Shown piece by piece: positions 19,401-26,074 of a stretch of 64,000 nt of DNA. This DNA is from Chloroflexota bacterium (GTDB taxonomy: Bacteria; Chloroflexota; Chloroflexia; Chloroflexales; Roseiflexaceae), in contig JACAEQ010000052.1 of assembly GCA_013388755.1 (NCBI GenBank), positions 23,074 to 87,073 of the forward strand, read 5' to 3'. How positions within the stretch are numbered: the stretch's first letter is position 1; every line of letters begins with the position of its first letter. A program made the position numbers and the translations under genes. The notes beneath the pieces were generated by a model. That model did no database searches. It was given only the letters and a program-made list of their open reading frames with translations, and was not told where the DNA came from.

Positions 19401-19514
19401 TTGCCCGGCGAGTATCGCGTCATCCCGACCATGGCACAGGAGAGTTTCTTCCCCGAAGTCTTCGGGCGCTCGGATGGGCGACTGTTCACTGTGACGCGGC
19501 AGAGCGCCCGATAG
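13500..19514 (+). CDS. alpha-2-macroglobulin family lipoprotein lacking the thioester motif
   Basis: The product is 2004 residues. A lipoprotein signal ends at Cys21 (LLLLAVTFVAAC), then a Pro-rich spacer. Residues about 55-470 hold four Big_5/Ig-like repeats, each with a P-x-D/N-GATD-x-x-P type start (IPANGATDVQPG, DPPDGATLVSLQ, DPADGATDAPPG). The macroglobulin part follows: MG2-like segment with YTDRPIYRPGQQVWFKG, the A2M domain (FWQAVVATDATGRATVQVKLPDNLTTWVMRG), and the helical thioester domain. The thioester motif, normally PYGCxEQ, reads PYDSVEA here (residues 1502-1508), so both the Cys and the Gln are replaced and no thioester can form. The neighbouring SRFLPN and the alpha-toroid repeats are intact. 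Bacterial members are envelope proteins thought to trap invading proteases; thioester-less types exist (E. coli YfaS). No pbpC-like partner is adjacent. Confidence 0.92.
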   Translation: MPLPRRLVTLLLLAVTFVAACGGPSPQPAPTAVTSQPTPVPPASEIPPPPQRAAPVLVARSPERGEALDPSAPIDLVFDRPMDQASVVAALSVAGVAGTVTWPDARTARFVPAATLQRAATYDVTLAETARAADGMPLAAPLRFRFATAGFLEVGQVIPANGATDVQPGATITVFFNRPVVPLTAVESQGNLPQPVTFDPPVVGRGAWLSTAIYTFTPAAPLAGGTTYTARIAAGLADVTGNPLQAEYTWRFTVARPQLVAIDPPDGATLVSLQPPITLTFNVPLDPASARASFHLRSNDGVEIPGDLQVSGATLVFTPAQRLAFDTGYTVDVAAGLTGASGGLGMAADARSTLRTVPLPRILGTDPADGATDAPPGGGMRITFNAPIDPATVMPNVAITPSPTRVYTYFNQYDTTFYIGFDAQPSRDYTVAIGPDIADPYGNRTGQSLTVRFRTAPLAPSLSLATSGFVSTYDANRAPRAALFATNISQASLALYRLPLDTLRSGEFLARDGAGPPGGATELRRWQVQFSVPRDTPTIVPVALTEGNGRLDPGVYLLLLDQAGGSPQGHVLIVSGLHLTLKAAERDVLAWASDLATGAPVAGLALEFFDEQGTALGQATTGADGVATALLNRTDNRGVLALARQPLAAFAAGWGSGTTPWDFGLQAAYDLPELAAYVYTDRPIYRPGQQVWFKGAIRAENDVRFSLIQGLNAAQVTVFDAAGEQVFQQPVNLNQNGTFDGGFVLAAGASTGQYRISLDVGGRAFTFPFQVAAYRPPEIEVTVTPRVAEIVRGTPNEATVRAGYFFGAPAANLPVEWRVLAEPYIPSPDWAGRYTFGESDGPWVCRFCWWIPSPPPQAILSGTATTDAQGLAIISLPGDLRDTQGNVITRSVRLTIEATVTGRDNQAINGRSGVVVHAGDLYIGLAPRAYVGRAGLEQQVDLVTIDAGGRRLSNRAVDIEVLRTTWENRFVEDAAGGRWESREVREPARTQTVTTDANGEATVRFTPDNGGAYLVLARTRDSGGREVRSSLYVWVYGGDAIWLRENNDRINLVADKGEYRSGETATILVPSPFTGPHWALLTVERGGLLSHEVRQVSGGSLVYQLPITAAHAPNIYVSAVLFAPPDGPGAPADYKVGILPLSVAPTAQTLRVAVTPAAAQAAPGETAAFTIQVTDMAGAAVAAELSLDLVDKAILTLQPRETDAVVQAFYARRPLGVVTAAGLSISAERFERLLDEELARRNAAPGAVMATDAEALPAAAPMAAPVADSAAAPPGLTVREQFADTAFWQAVVATDATGRATVQVKLPDNLTTWVMRGVALTSDTRVGEGTGELVSTKPLLVRPVTPRFFVVGDTAELAVNVTNTTGAPLTAEVALSADGLDVGTPLAQMVQIPAGGEASATWQVTVLDVESVDLVFSAVAGQYSDAARPRLAGAPGGRIPVYRYSAPETVATGGQIDTAGARAEAVGLPPQSDARLGELRVRLDPSLAAGVLDGLQALENYPYDSVEATVSRFLPNVVTARALRQLGVQNAELESRLPALVTEALDRLYLWQKEDGGWSWWSDGETNPHISAYVVFGMLRAREAGFTVRDDVLARGLEYLAAQLPADAAVRTAPQANRQAWLLYVLADGGRADSGRMDALYNNRERLGVYGKALLALALNRVNTGDLRLKTLLSDLNNAAIVSATGMHWEETEPDHWAPGGDTRSSAIALAALVRLDPQNQIIPGAVRWLMIARRGDAWQTTQESAWALIALSDWMVTTGELNGAYDYAVWLNGAERAAGSVTPATVTSPAIVRVPVAELLAQQAAGGASLVAVGRGDGPGRLYYTAHLSLALPADQVKALDRGIAVTRRYVAADCADGPRCPELNQVVLGDTVRVELSVVAARDLYYLQIEDPLPAGGEAIDPNLATTSVAAGGEPSVALQAGERGPWWWWWRWYSRAEIRDEKVVLFADYLPRGAYLFSYTFRATLPGEYRVIPTMAQESFFPEVFGRSDGRLFTVTRQSAR

Positions 19515-19662
19515 GGTGACCAGGGGTAACTATTTACAGTCGGAGGTTCGGGCGAGGCCCCCGGTAGGGATGTGCGCGGGCGGGATACCCGCGCATGCAG
19601 GTTCACCAGCAGTATCAGCTGCATATCTGCATGCAAGCGGGTCGTATAACTACGGAACTCCG

Positions 19663-19668
19663 GTATAA
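19663..19668 (+). promoter_or_regulatory. probable -10 element of the Gfo/Idh/MocA gene
   Basis: TATAAT at 19663-19668, 64 bases upstream of the start. The matching -35 region (GGTCGT near 19640) is weak, so an activator may be needed. Between 19524 and 19600 the gap also holds GC-rich sequence that resembles the left end of the repeat at 52868 (ACAGTCGG followed by GGCCCCC). Confidence 0.45.
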
Positions 19669-19689
19669 TGGCGGCCCTGGATATCGCAA

Positions 19690-19710
19690 GCGGAGGTCAT
19701 TGACCTCCGC
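19690..19710. promoter_or_regulatory. perfect palindrome in the leader of the Gfo/Idh/MocA gene
   Basis: Arms GCGGAGGTCA and TGACCTCCGC flank a single T: ten perfect base pairs, 21 bases before the start codon and downstream of the -10 element. It could be an operator or an RNA hairpin in the 5' leader. It contains its own GGAGGT sequence, separate from the real ribosome-binding site CGGAGG at 19722. Confidence 0.6.
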
Positions 19711-19731
19711 ATTGTTCCGCCCGGAGGACGC

Positions 19732-20742
19732 ATGGCCACCCAACCTGTGCGCACGGTGATGGTCGGTTGCGGCGGCATGGCACGCCACCACATGCGTGCC
19801 ATGTATGAGTTACGTGGTAGCACCGAAATCGTCGCCGTGTGCGAGCCGTCGCAGGCCGCCTATGATGCCACTGCCGCATTGTTTGAACAGGCCGGCATGA
19901 CCCCGCCGCCCAATCAGCCGGATCTTGACCAGCTGCTCGCGGACCATCATGATGCGCTGGACGCAGCGTTCATCGTCACACCGCACGTCTACCACCATGA
20001 CCAGGCGCAGGCCTGCCTGGAGGCCGGGCTTGATGTGCTGCTCGAAAAGCCCATGGTGATGACCGCCGACGAAGCGCGCAGCCTGATAGCAACGCGCGAC
20101 CGGACCGGTAAGCTACTCGTTGTCGCCTTCCCCGGCAGCCTGTCACCCAATGTGCGCACCGCAACGGCGCTGCTGCGCTCCGGTGCGTTCGGCCGCATCC
20201 TCACTATCAGCGGCGTTGTCTGGCAGAATTGGGGACCCAATACAGCCGATACGTGGCGCCAGCAGCCGGACATCGCAGGTGGCGGATTTCTCTTCGATAC
20301 CGGCGCGCATCTGCTCAATACGGTCGTTGACCTGGCGGGTGAGGAGGTCGCGGAAGTGGCGGCGTACCTCGACAACCAGGGCCGCCCGGTGGAAACACTG
20401 GGCGCCGTGATTGCGCGGCTGCGTTCCGGCGCCCTGGTCACGCTGCACGCATGTGGCGAGGCGATCCCCTCATGCGATTCTGATGTACGGGTCTTCTGTG
20501 AGCGTGCCATCCTGTACAGCGGCGTCTGGGGAGAACGACTCGAGGTGCAGTATACCAGCAAGAATCCGCCGGCAGCCATACCGGTTCCCCAGTCGCGTGG
20601 CGTCTGGGAGCAGTTCCTGGCAGTGCGCGCCGGAAAACAGGCCAACCCCTGCCCGCCGGAAGTCGGGCTGCGCATGGCGCAACTCTGGGATGCGATCAAG
20701 GCCTCGGCAGCACAGGGGGGCGTGCCGGTTCAAATCTCCTGA
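19732..20742 (+). CDS. Gfo/Idh/MocA family NAD(P)-dependent oxidoreductase
   Basis: The product is 336 residues; start at ATG 19732 with GGAGG. The N-terminal Rossmann motif is [16 protein letters not shown] (residues about 8-24), followed by the [15 protein letters not shown] block that carries the family Lys of the E-K-P motif. The C-terminal half has the alpha/beta substrate domain with [19 protein letters not shown], where D and H are the usual catalytic/substrate residues. Members oxidise or reduce sugars and inositols; the substrate is not predictable. It stands alone with its own promoter and leader palindrome, suggesting substrate-responsive control (inference). Confidence 0.9.
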   Translation: MATQPVRTVMVGCGGMARHHMRAMYELRGSTEIVAVCEPSQAAYDATAALFEQAGMTPPPNQPDLDQLLADHHDALDAAFIVTPHVYHHDQAQACLEAGLDVLLEKPMVMTADEARSLIATRDRTGKLLVVAFPGSLSPNVRTATALLRSGAFGRILTISGVVWQNWGPNTADTWRQQPDIAGGGFLFDTGAHLLNTVVDLAGEEVAEVAAYLDNQGRPVETLGAVIARLRSGALVTLHACGEAIPSCDSDVRVFCERAILYSGVWGERLEVQYTSKNPPAAIPVPQSRGVWEQFLAVRAGKQANPCPPEVGLRMAQLWDAIKASAAQGGVPVQIS

Positions 20743-21063
20743 TCGAGTGTGACGAATGCCGTGCAACCACGTGTCAGGCGCACGCTTCCAGGAAGCTCTC
20801 TTTGTTGCAGCACGTTTCGTCACGCCCCTCCTGACCCTGGTCTCCACCATGGCGCGTGGGAACACCACCACGCGCCATGACCATCAGCCCGAGCCACGCC
20901 GTGCATGTCGCCCGTCGTACCCCATCGCAGCGTGCCGCCTGCAGTGATACCAGCGGCATTGCCCGGTACGCATCACCCGTTGCAGGGGTGTCGTGCTGGC
21001 CAGGGTCATCCAGACACAGTATGGTACAATGATCAAACGTTGCATGGCCGGAATGGCTATGCC
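20743..21063. other. intergenic gap, nothing recognised
   Basis: About 320 bases with no plausible gene. TACAAT near 21025 could be the -10 element for the downstream methyltransferase, but no good -35 hexamer was seen. Confidence 0.45.
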
Positions 21064-21102
21064 GGGTGCCTATCCGAATAACGCTACACCCTGTGTCATT
21101 GC
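21064..21102. repeat. family A repeat, partial copy (left end only)
   Basis: GTGCCTATCCGAATAACGC and the following GTGTCATTGC match the left end of family A (compare 57797). The start codon of the next gene follows directly. Confidence 0.55.
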
Positions 21103-21972
21103 ATGGAAGGGTCTGGATTGCAGATCGGGCACGTCGCATTTTCGGATATCTACCAGTCGTATGCGCCATTTTACGACGGGAGCGGGCAGATCCGGTTTGC
21201 GGTTCTGATCGGGCAGTACATCCTTGGCGACATCCTCACGCGCCATCCGGTTGCGGGGAGGCGCGCGCTCGATCTGGCATGTGGTACCGGAACGCTGGCG
21301 ACCGTGCTCGCCGATACTGGATGGGACGTTACGGGGGTTGACCGCTCGCCGGCAATGCTGGCGCATGCGCGCGCGCGCGCAGCGGCATCCGGTGCGGCTG
21401 CGCGTCTGCGGTTCATCGAGGCGGATATGCGCCATCTGTGGCGCGATGTCGCTCGCGCGCGATCGGAACCCGATGATCTCAGCGTGTTGCCGCGCGGCGC
21501 GTTCCACCTGGTAACGTGCACGTACGATAGCCTCAATTATATGCTGACCGAAGACGATCTGGCAGCCTGTTTCATCACGGCGGCAGAGGCGCTGCTCCCC
21601 GGTGGTCTGTTCGTATTCGACATGAACACGCGCCACTTCCTTGAACATGACTGGGGCGAGATTGAGATCATTGAACGCCGCGGCTTTATCCAGTTGAATC
21701 GCAGCCGATTCGATCCGGCAACTGCATGTTCCACCATGCAGTTGACTGGCTTTGTCGGTAGCGATGAGACTGGCTATCAGCGTTTTGATGAACTGCATAT
21801 TGAACGCGCCTATCCACCTGACGTCGTCGTTGCGTTGCTTGCCGGCGCAGGGCTGGCCGTTGAAGCGGCGTACGACTGTTTCACCACCATGCCGGTTGGT
21901 GAACGGACACAACGCATTGCATGGGTGGCACGGAAGGGTGGTGGGCCTGGCAGTGATGGCATCGCAAGTTGA
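21103..21972 (+). CDS. class I SAM-dependent methyltransferase
   Basis: The product is 289 residues from ATG 21103. A TTG at 21118 has GGAAGGG six bases upstream and may be the true start, because ATG 21103 has no ribosome-binding site and abuts a repeat. Motif I is ALDLACGTGTLATVLA, motif II GVDRSPAML, then FIEADMRHLW, FHLVTCTYDSLNYML and LLPGGLFVFDMNT. The FSDIYQSYAPFYD opening is common to small-molecule methyltransferases of the UbiE/Methyltransf_25 type. The C-terminal half is a beta-rich substrate lid. The substrate is unknown. Confidence 0.85.
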   Translation: MEGSGLQIGHVAFSDIYQSYAPFYDGSGQIRFAVLIGQYILGDILTRHPVAGRRALDLACGTGTLATVLADTGWDVTGVDRSPAMLAHARARAAASGAAARLRFIEADMRHLWRDVARARSEPDDLSVLPRGAFHLVTCTYDSLNYMLTEDDLAACFITAAEALLPGGLFVFDMNTRHFLEHDWGEIEIIERRGFIQLNRSRFDPATACSTMQLTGFVGSDETGYQRFDELHIERAYPPDVVVALLAGAGLAVEAAYDCFTTMPVGERTQRIAWVARKGGGPGSDGIAS

Positions 21973-22019
21973 TGTCGCGCTGCTACCGAACAGGTCGTCT
22001 GGAACTGCACGAGAGTGCC

Positions 22020-22081
22020 GGTAGAGTATTCCATGTTCAGGTGTTTCGGGCCGCCGGCCCATAGGGATTCTATACTCTACC
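22020..22081. repeat. family E palindromic repeat, copy 1
   Basis: Ends are inverted (GGTAGAGTAT at 22020-22029 and ATACTCTACC at 22072-22081). The core GGGCCGCCGGCCCATAGGG recurs almost exactly at 42051-42075. Confidence 0.65.
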
Positions 22082-22084
22082 GAT

Positions 22085-22225
22085 GTTCTAGAGACAATAC
22101 CTTGCAAATAAGGCGCGATACACCCCCAACTTCCCCCGCTGGGGGAGAAGCCGGTCTCCCGCCCTCGGCGGGGGCGGGCTAGAGTGGGGGCGAAGAGCGT
22201 ATCTGAAAGGTATTGGTTCTAGAGA
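22085..22225. mobile_element. family C MITE, copy 1, with 10-bp target duplications
   Basis: The element is 22095-22215 (121 bp). Left end CAATACCTTGCAAATA and right end TATCTGAAAGGTATTG form a 16-bp inverted repeat with two mismatches. GTTCTAGAGA occurs exactly at 22085-22094 and again at 22216-22225, a 10-bp target-site duplication. The interior is C/G-rich hairpins (CCCCCGCTGGGGG) with no coding capacity. It inserted about 40 bases upstream of the asparaginase start, interrupting that leader. Confidence 0.85.
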
Positions 22226-22255
22226 TTGTCGCGCCGCACTGCAGGAGGGATGCCG

Positions 22256-23221
22256 GTGAAGAAGGTGGTAGTCATCACGGCCGGTGGTAGCATTGTGATC
22301 AAGCGCGGCCCGACGATCGGCGGTGGCGTGTTGCCGGTGAAAGGCGAGGACCTGATCGCTCAGTTGATGCATGGCGGCGTTGAACTTGAGTTCAGCGAGT
22401 TCAGCAACGTGCCTGGCAGTCACTTTATGCCTGCACAGGGGCTCCAACTGGCGCGACAGATCGAGATGATTCTGGCAGAGGACGCAATTGCCGGTGTGGT
22501 CGTCACCCACGGCTCCGACACCCTCGAAGAGACCGCCTACCTGCTCGACCTGACGATCACAGCCGAGAAGCCGGTCGTCGTGACCGGGGCAACACGCTCG
22601 CCAGCCTCGCCCGGGTACGATGGTCTCATCAACCTTGCCGGCGCGATCCGTGTCGCGGCATCGGTTGAAACGCGCGGCCTGGGAACGCTCGTCGTCTTTG
22701 GTGGACAGATCTTTGCCGCTGCCGAAGTGCAGAAAGTACACAGCCAGTCTGTCGAGGCCTTTGCCGCACCCTCGGCAGGCCCACTTGGCTGGATCGAGGC
22801 AGAGCGCGTCTGGCTGCGCCATCGGCCGGTGCAACGATTGTACATTGCATGCACGCATCTTGAAGAACGCGTGGACCTGATCGCGCTTGGCCAGGGCGGC
22901 GATGATCGCCTGCTACGCCACGCCATTGAGGATGGTGTGGCCGGTATCGTGATAGAAGCGTTCGGCGGGGGACGCGTGCCACCATGGTGGCTGCCGGCCA
23001 TGCAAGAGGCGATTGCCCAGCGCACCGTCGTCGTGATTGCCTCGCGGACCGGTAGCGGCGCGCTGTACGACGATTATGGTTATGTGGGTGCCTATCACGA
23101 CCTGGAACGCCTGGGTGCGCTGTTCGCCCATCATCTGAGCGGCCCGAAGGCGCGTATCAAACTGATGCTGGCGCTTGGCGCCGTGCGCCGGCCTGAAGAT
23201 GTCCGGGTATGGTTCCAGTAG
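22256..23221 (+). CDS. asparaginase family amidohydrolase with Ser at both catalytic Thr positions
   Basis: GTG 22256 is preferred because AGGAGG is seven bases upstream; ATG 22250 is only one base from it. The product is 321 residues from GTG. The family blocks are visible: VVVITAGGSIVIKRG at the N-terminus, VVVTHGSDTLEETAYLLDL, PVVVTGATRSPASPGYDG, and AEVQKVHSQSVEAFAAP. In typical L-asparaginases the first block is T-G-G-T and the second T-H-G-T-D-T. Here the nucleophile position is Ser12 and the second catalytic Thr is Ser87 followed by Asp88; the Lys (K160) is kept. The enzyme probably hydrolyses Asn or a related amide, but the double Thr-to-Ser change leaves the substrate open. No export signal is seen, so it is cytoplasmic. 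Confidence 0.85.
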   Translation: MKKVVVITAGGSIVIKRGPTIGGGVLPVKGEDLIAQLMHGGVELEFSEFSNVPGSHFMPAQGLQLARQIEMILAEDAIAGVVVTHGSDTLEETAYLLDLTITAEKPVVVTGATRSPASPGYDGLINLAGAIRVAASVETRGLGTLVVFGGQIFAAAEVQKVHSQSVEAFAAPSAGPLGWIEAERVWLRHRPVQRLYIACTHLEERVDLIALGQGGDDRLLRHAIEDGVAGIVIEAFGGGRVPPWWLPAMQEAIAQRTVVVIASRTGSGALYDDYGYVGAYHDLERLGALFAHHLSGPKARIKLMLALGAVRRPEDVRVWFQ

Positions 23222-23240
23222 TGCCGGTATTCATACGAGT

Positions 23241-23343
23241 TATACCAGGTAGCGGTCGATCGCACCGGATGACAGCACCCTGAGGAGCCATGCAGTGGCG
23301 TAGCGAAGGGGGCATGCCGTCGCTCCTGAGAGGTGTATGTCTG
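23241..23343. repeat. family D repeat, copy 1
   Basis: About 100 bases (from ATACCAGGTAGCGG to GGTGTATGTCTG) match 56657-56752, including ACCGGATGAC(A/G)GCACCCTG and GCCGTCGCTCCTGA. It directly follows the asparaginase stop. Confidence 0.7.
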
Positions 23344-23352
23344 AGTGCTTGG

Positions 23353-23507
23353 AGCCTATCCGAAAACCAGATGGTCACTGTCATGGCGAGCGCGAGCGAA
23401 GCAATCTCCTCTCGCGCCGGTCGATTGCGTCAGCCACGCTGCGCTCGCTGCAGGCTGTCGCTGGCGCTCCTCGCAATGACCGCATGCCCATGGGTTTTCG
23501 GATAGGT
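23353..23507. repeat. family A MITE-like repeat, copy 2
   Basis: Left end AGCCTATCCGAAAAC (23353-23367) and right end GTTTTCGGATAGG (23494-23506) are inverted repeats. The interior has the shared GAGCGCGAGCGAAGCAATCTCC block. It lies just upstream of coaX. With copy D1 it fills the 315-base gap after asparaginase. Confidence 0.75.
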
Positions 23508-23536
23508 ACTTATCCGCAAAGTGGTACGATACTGTT

Positions 23537-24304
23537 ATGCTGCTCACGATTGACATCGGTAATACCAATATCAAAATCGGCGTCTACCAGGATGCGCGCC
23601 TGACGGCACACTGGCGGGTGACGACCGAACGCCACCGCCTGGCCGACGAGTACCTGGTGCTGTTGCATAATCTGTTTGATCTCAATGGCATCCATCCGCA
23701 GCGAATCAAGGGGTGCGCGGTTTCATGCGTGGTGCCGCCGCTGACCGGCGAATTTCGCACGCTGTGCCGCGAGTATTTTAAGGTCGAGCCGTTGATGGTG
23801 ACCGCGGCAACACCGACCGGGTTACAGCTCAAGGTTGATACGCCTGCCGAACTGGGCGCCGATCGTATTGCCAATTCGCTGGCCGCCTTCCGCCTGTATG
23901 GCGGACCGGTCATTGTCCTGGCATTCGGTACCGCAACGACATTCGATGTCGTTACGGCCGATGGGTCGTATATCGGCGGCGCGATTGCTCCCGGGATCGG
24001 CATCTCAGCCGACGCACTGTTCCGTCTCGCGGCGAAGTTGTACCAGGTTGAACTGGTACGCCCGCCGCGGGTGATCGGAACCAATACGATCCACCATATG
24101 CAGGCCGGGGTCATTCTCGGGTACGCCGGGCTGGTCGAAGGGCTGGTACGCCGGATGCAGGCGGAACTCGGTACGTATTGCCCCGTCGTTGCCACCGGTG
24201 GCCAGGCGGAGCTGATTGCCGCAGAAACTGAAGCCATTACCGCCGTTGAACCGTATCTCACTCTTGAAGGGCTACGGCTGATCTATGAGTTGAATCGTCC
24301 ATGA
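23537..24304 (+). CDS. coaX: type III pantothenate kinase
   Basis: The product is 255 residues, the normal length. Motifs: N-terminal phosphate loop DIGNTNIKIGVY (residues 5-16), the substrate block GADRIANSLAAF with the catalytic Asp, and ATTFDVVTADGSYIGGAIAPGI. CoaX phosphorylates pantothenate, the first committed step of CoA synthesis, with weak ATP affinity and no feedback inhibition by CoA. Start ATG 23537 is leader-poor. The stop overlaps menG by four bases (ATGA), so the two are co-translated. A type I kinase, coaA, lies 6 kb away at 30300-31271. Confidence 0.93.
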   Translation: MLLTIDIGNTNIKIGVYQDARLTAHWRVTTERHRLADEYLVLLHNLFDLNGIHPQRIKGCAVSCVVPPLTGEFRTLCREYFKVEPLMVTAATPTGLQLKVDTPAELGADRIANSLAAFRLYGGPVIVLAFGTATTFDVVTADGSYIGGAIAPGIGISADALFRLAAKLYQVELVRPPRVIGTNTIHHMQAGVILGYAGLVEGLVRRMQAELGTYCPVVATGGQAELIAAETEAITAVEPYLTLEGLRLIYELNRP

Positions 24305-25017
24305 GTACCAACGTCCTGCCACAACCGGAACAGAAAGCTGTCTATGTCGAGCGCATGTTCAGCCGGATAGCACCTGGCTATGACCAGATGAACGGCATCA
24401 TGACGCTGGGCCTTGATCGTGGCTGGCGCGCCGCGACGGTCGAACTGGCCGCGCCGCCTGGCAACGGGCGGGCACTCGATATTGGCACCGGTACCGGCGA
24501 TTTCCTGGCCGAACTGGTGCCCTGGGTGCCCGATGGCCTGGCGGTCGGGGTTGATTTTACCGTGCCGATGATGCGCGCCGGCCAGGCGAAGATCGCCGGT
24601 TCGCGAGCGTCTTTCGTTGCGGGCGATGCCCTGGCGCTACCGTTTGCCGATGGGAGTTTCGATGCGATAACAACCGGGTTTACACTGCGGAACGTGACCG
24701 ATATTGCGGCTGCCTTTCGTGAGATGTGGCGCGTTGCCTGCGTGGGCGCGACCCTGGCATGCCTCGAAGTTGCGCGCCCACGCCACCCTCTGCTGCGTGC
24801 CGGGCACTGGCTCTATTTTCAGCGCGTGGTGCCGTTGCTGGCGCGGCTCCTGGGCGCCGATACCGAAGCGTATGTCTACCTGCCGCAGTCGGCGCGGGTG
24901 TTTCCGCCGCCTGATGAACTGGCACAGATCATGCGTCGCGCGGGATGGAGCGACGTCAGTTACCGCCTGGTGGGCTTTGGTGCGGCGGCGATCCATACCG
25001 CCATCAAGCGCGAATGA
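24301..25017 (+). CDS. menG: demethylmenaquinone C-methyltransferase
   Basis: The product is 238 residues. The UbiE/MenG signature is clear: YVERMFSRIAPGYDQMNGIMTLGLDRGWR at the N-terminus (two family motifs), ALDIGTGTGDFLAEL for SAM binding, and DAITTGFTLRNVTDIAAAFREMWRV in the second family motif. It carries out the last methylation of menaquinone at the membrane. This fits an organism using menaquinone, as Chloroflexia do. It overlaps coaX by four bases. Confidence 0.93.
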   Translation: MSTNVLPQPEQKAVYVERMFSRIAPGYDQMNGIMTLGLDRGWRAATVELAAPPGNGRALDIGTGTGDFLAELVPWVPDGLAVGVDFTVPMMRAGQAKIAGSRASFVAGDALALPFADGSFDAITTGFTLRNVTDIAAAFREMWRVACVGATLACLEVARPRHPLLRAGHWLYFQRVVPLLARLLGADTEAYVYLPQSARVFPPPDELAQIMRRAGWSDVSYRLVGFGAAAIHTAIKRE

Positions 25018-25121
25018 CGCCGGCACGATTCGGGTGCGGCATACGCATGCATCCCCGGAATGGCCACAAACGTCGTATCACGGCGGTGAATTCCGCTCCG
25101 CGCCGCGCGTGAGGTAGTACC

Positions 25122-26033
25122 ATGTCTCGCTATGATGATGACACTGATGATTTCGCCCCTCCCTCCCGGCATCGCGCCGACGAGGGCCGTGAGGAGCTCA
25201 TGCGCCTGCCGCGCCGTGAGTCACTGATGCAGCGGCGTTTGCGCCGGGCGCGTGGCGAAGAGGTGGACGACGCATTCGACGAGGACGACATTTCCTACTC
25301 GCCCCATGGCTATGCGCCCCGACGAGCGACCGGCTATACTGCGCCGGTCATCGGGGGGGGAGGATGCGCCACGACGGCACTCTATGTCGCAGTGGGCGCG
25401 CTCAGTATCGTGTTGCTGGCGCTGCTGTTCGGCCGGCAGATAATGGCGGCGCTTACGCCCGGCGTGCCGCAGCAGGTGCTCCAGGTTATTGCAACCCCAA
25501 CGCCGACGGTGCGCGATCGGGGCGGGGCGATTCTGCAGATGAAAAGCCTCAACCGCCTCGAAACCCAGCGCTTCGCGATTGAGCGAGTGGTCGAAGCCTC
25601 GACTACCCGTGGTGACCCGCTCGATCTGTTGCTCGGCGAACGTTTGCTGCTGATCGCCAGTGGCGATGTGGTCGCCGGCGTTGACTTGAGCAAACTGCAG
25701 GCGAGTGATGTCACCATCTCGCCCGACGGCAACGGTGTGACGGTGACCTTGCCGGCATCAGAAATCTTCAGCGCGCGGCTGAACAATGACCGCACGAAAG
25801 TCTACGATCGTGACGTGCGCGTGGTGACGCAGTTGTTTGGCGGGCAGAATCCGGATCTGGAGACGGAAGCTCGCCGCGAAGCAGAACGCCAGATCCTCGT
25901 GGCTGCCTGCGAGAATGGCATCATGCAGCGTGCCGCCGATGATGCCCGGCGCTCCATGGAGCAGTTTCTCAGACTGCTGGAGTTCGACTCGATAACGGTT
26001 GTGGCGACGCCTGGCCCCTGCACGGCGCCGTAG
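25122..26033 (+). CDS. membrane-anchored DUF4230 protein
   Basis: The product is 303 residues. The first 85 are charged and disordered-looking (RYDDDTDDFAPPSRH, RRRLRRARGEEVDDAFDEDD), followed by one membrane segment (about residues 85-110, TTALYVAVGALSIVLLALLF). An extracytoplasmic domain of about 180 residues contains LIASGDVVAGVDLSKLQASDVTI, the hallmark block of DUF4230. The domain's function is unknown. It is 41 bases upstream of era in the same direction and probably co-transcribed. Confidence 0.8.
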   Translation: MSRYDDDTDDFAPPSRHRADEGREELMRLPRRESLMQRRLRRARGEEVDDAFDEDDISYSPHGYAPRRATGYTAPVIGGGGCATTALYVAVGALSIVLLALLFGRQIMAALTPGVPQQVLQVIATPTPTVRDRGGAILQMKSLNRLETQRFAIERVVEASTTRGDPLDLLLGERLLLIASGDVVAGVDLSKLQASDVTISPDGNGVTVTLPASEIFSARLNNDRTKVYDRDVRVVTQLFGGQNPDLETEARREAERQILVAACENGIMQRAADDARRSMEQFLRLLEFDSITVVATPGPCTAP

Positions 26034-26074
26034 GGATCAATCCGCGCAGGGCTTACCAGGCGACGACAGGAAGC

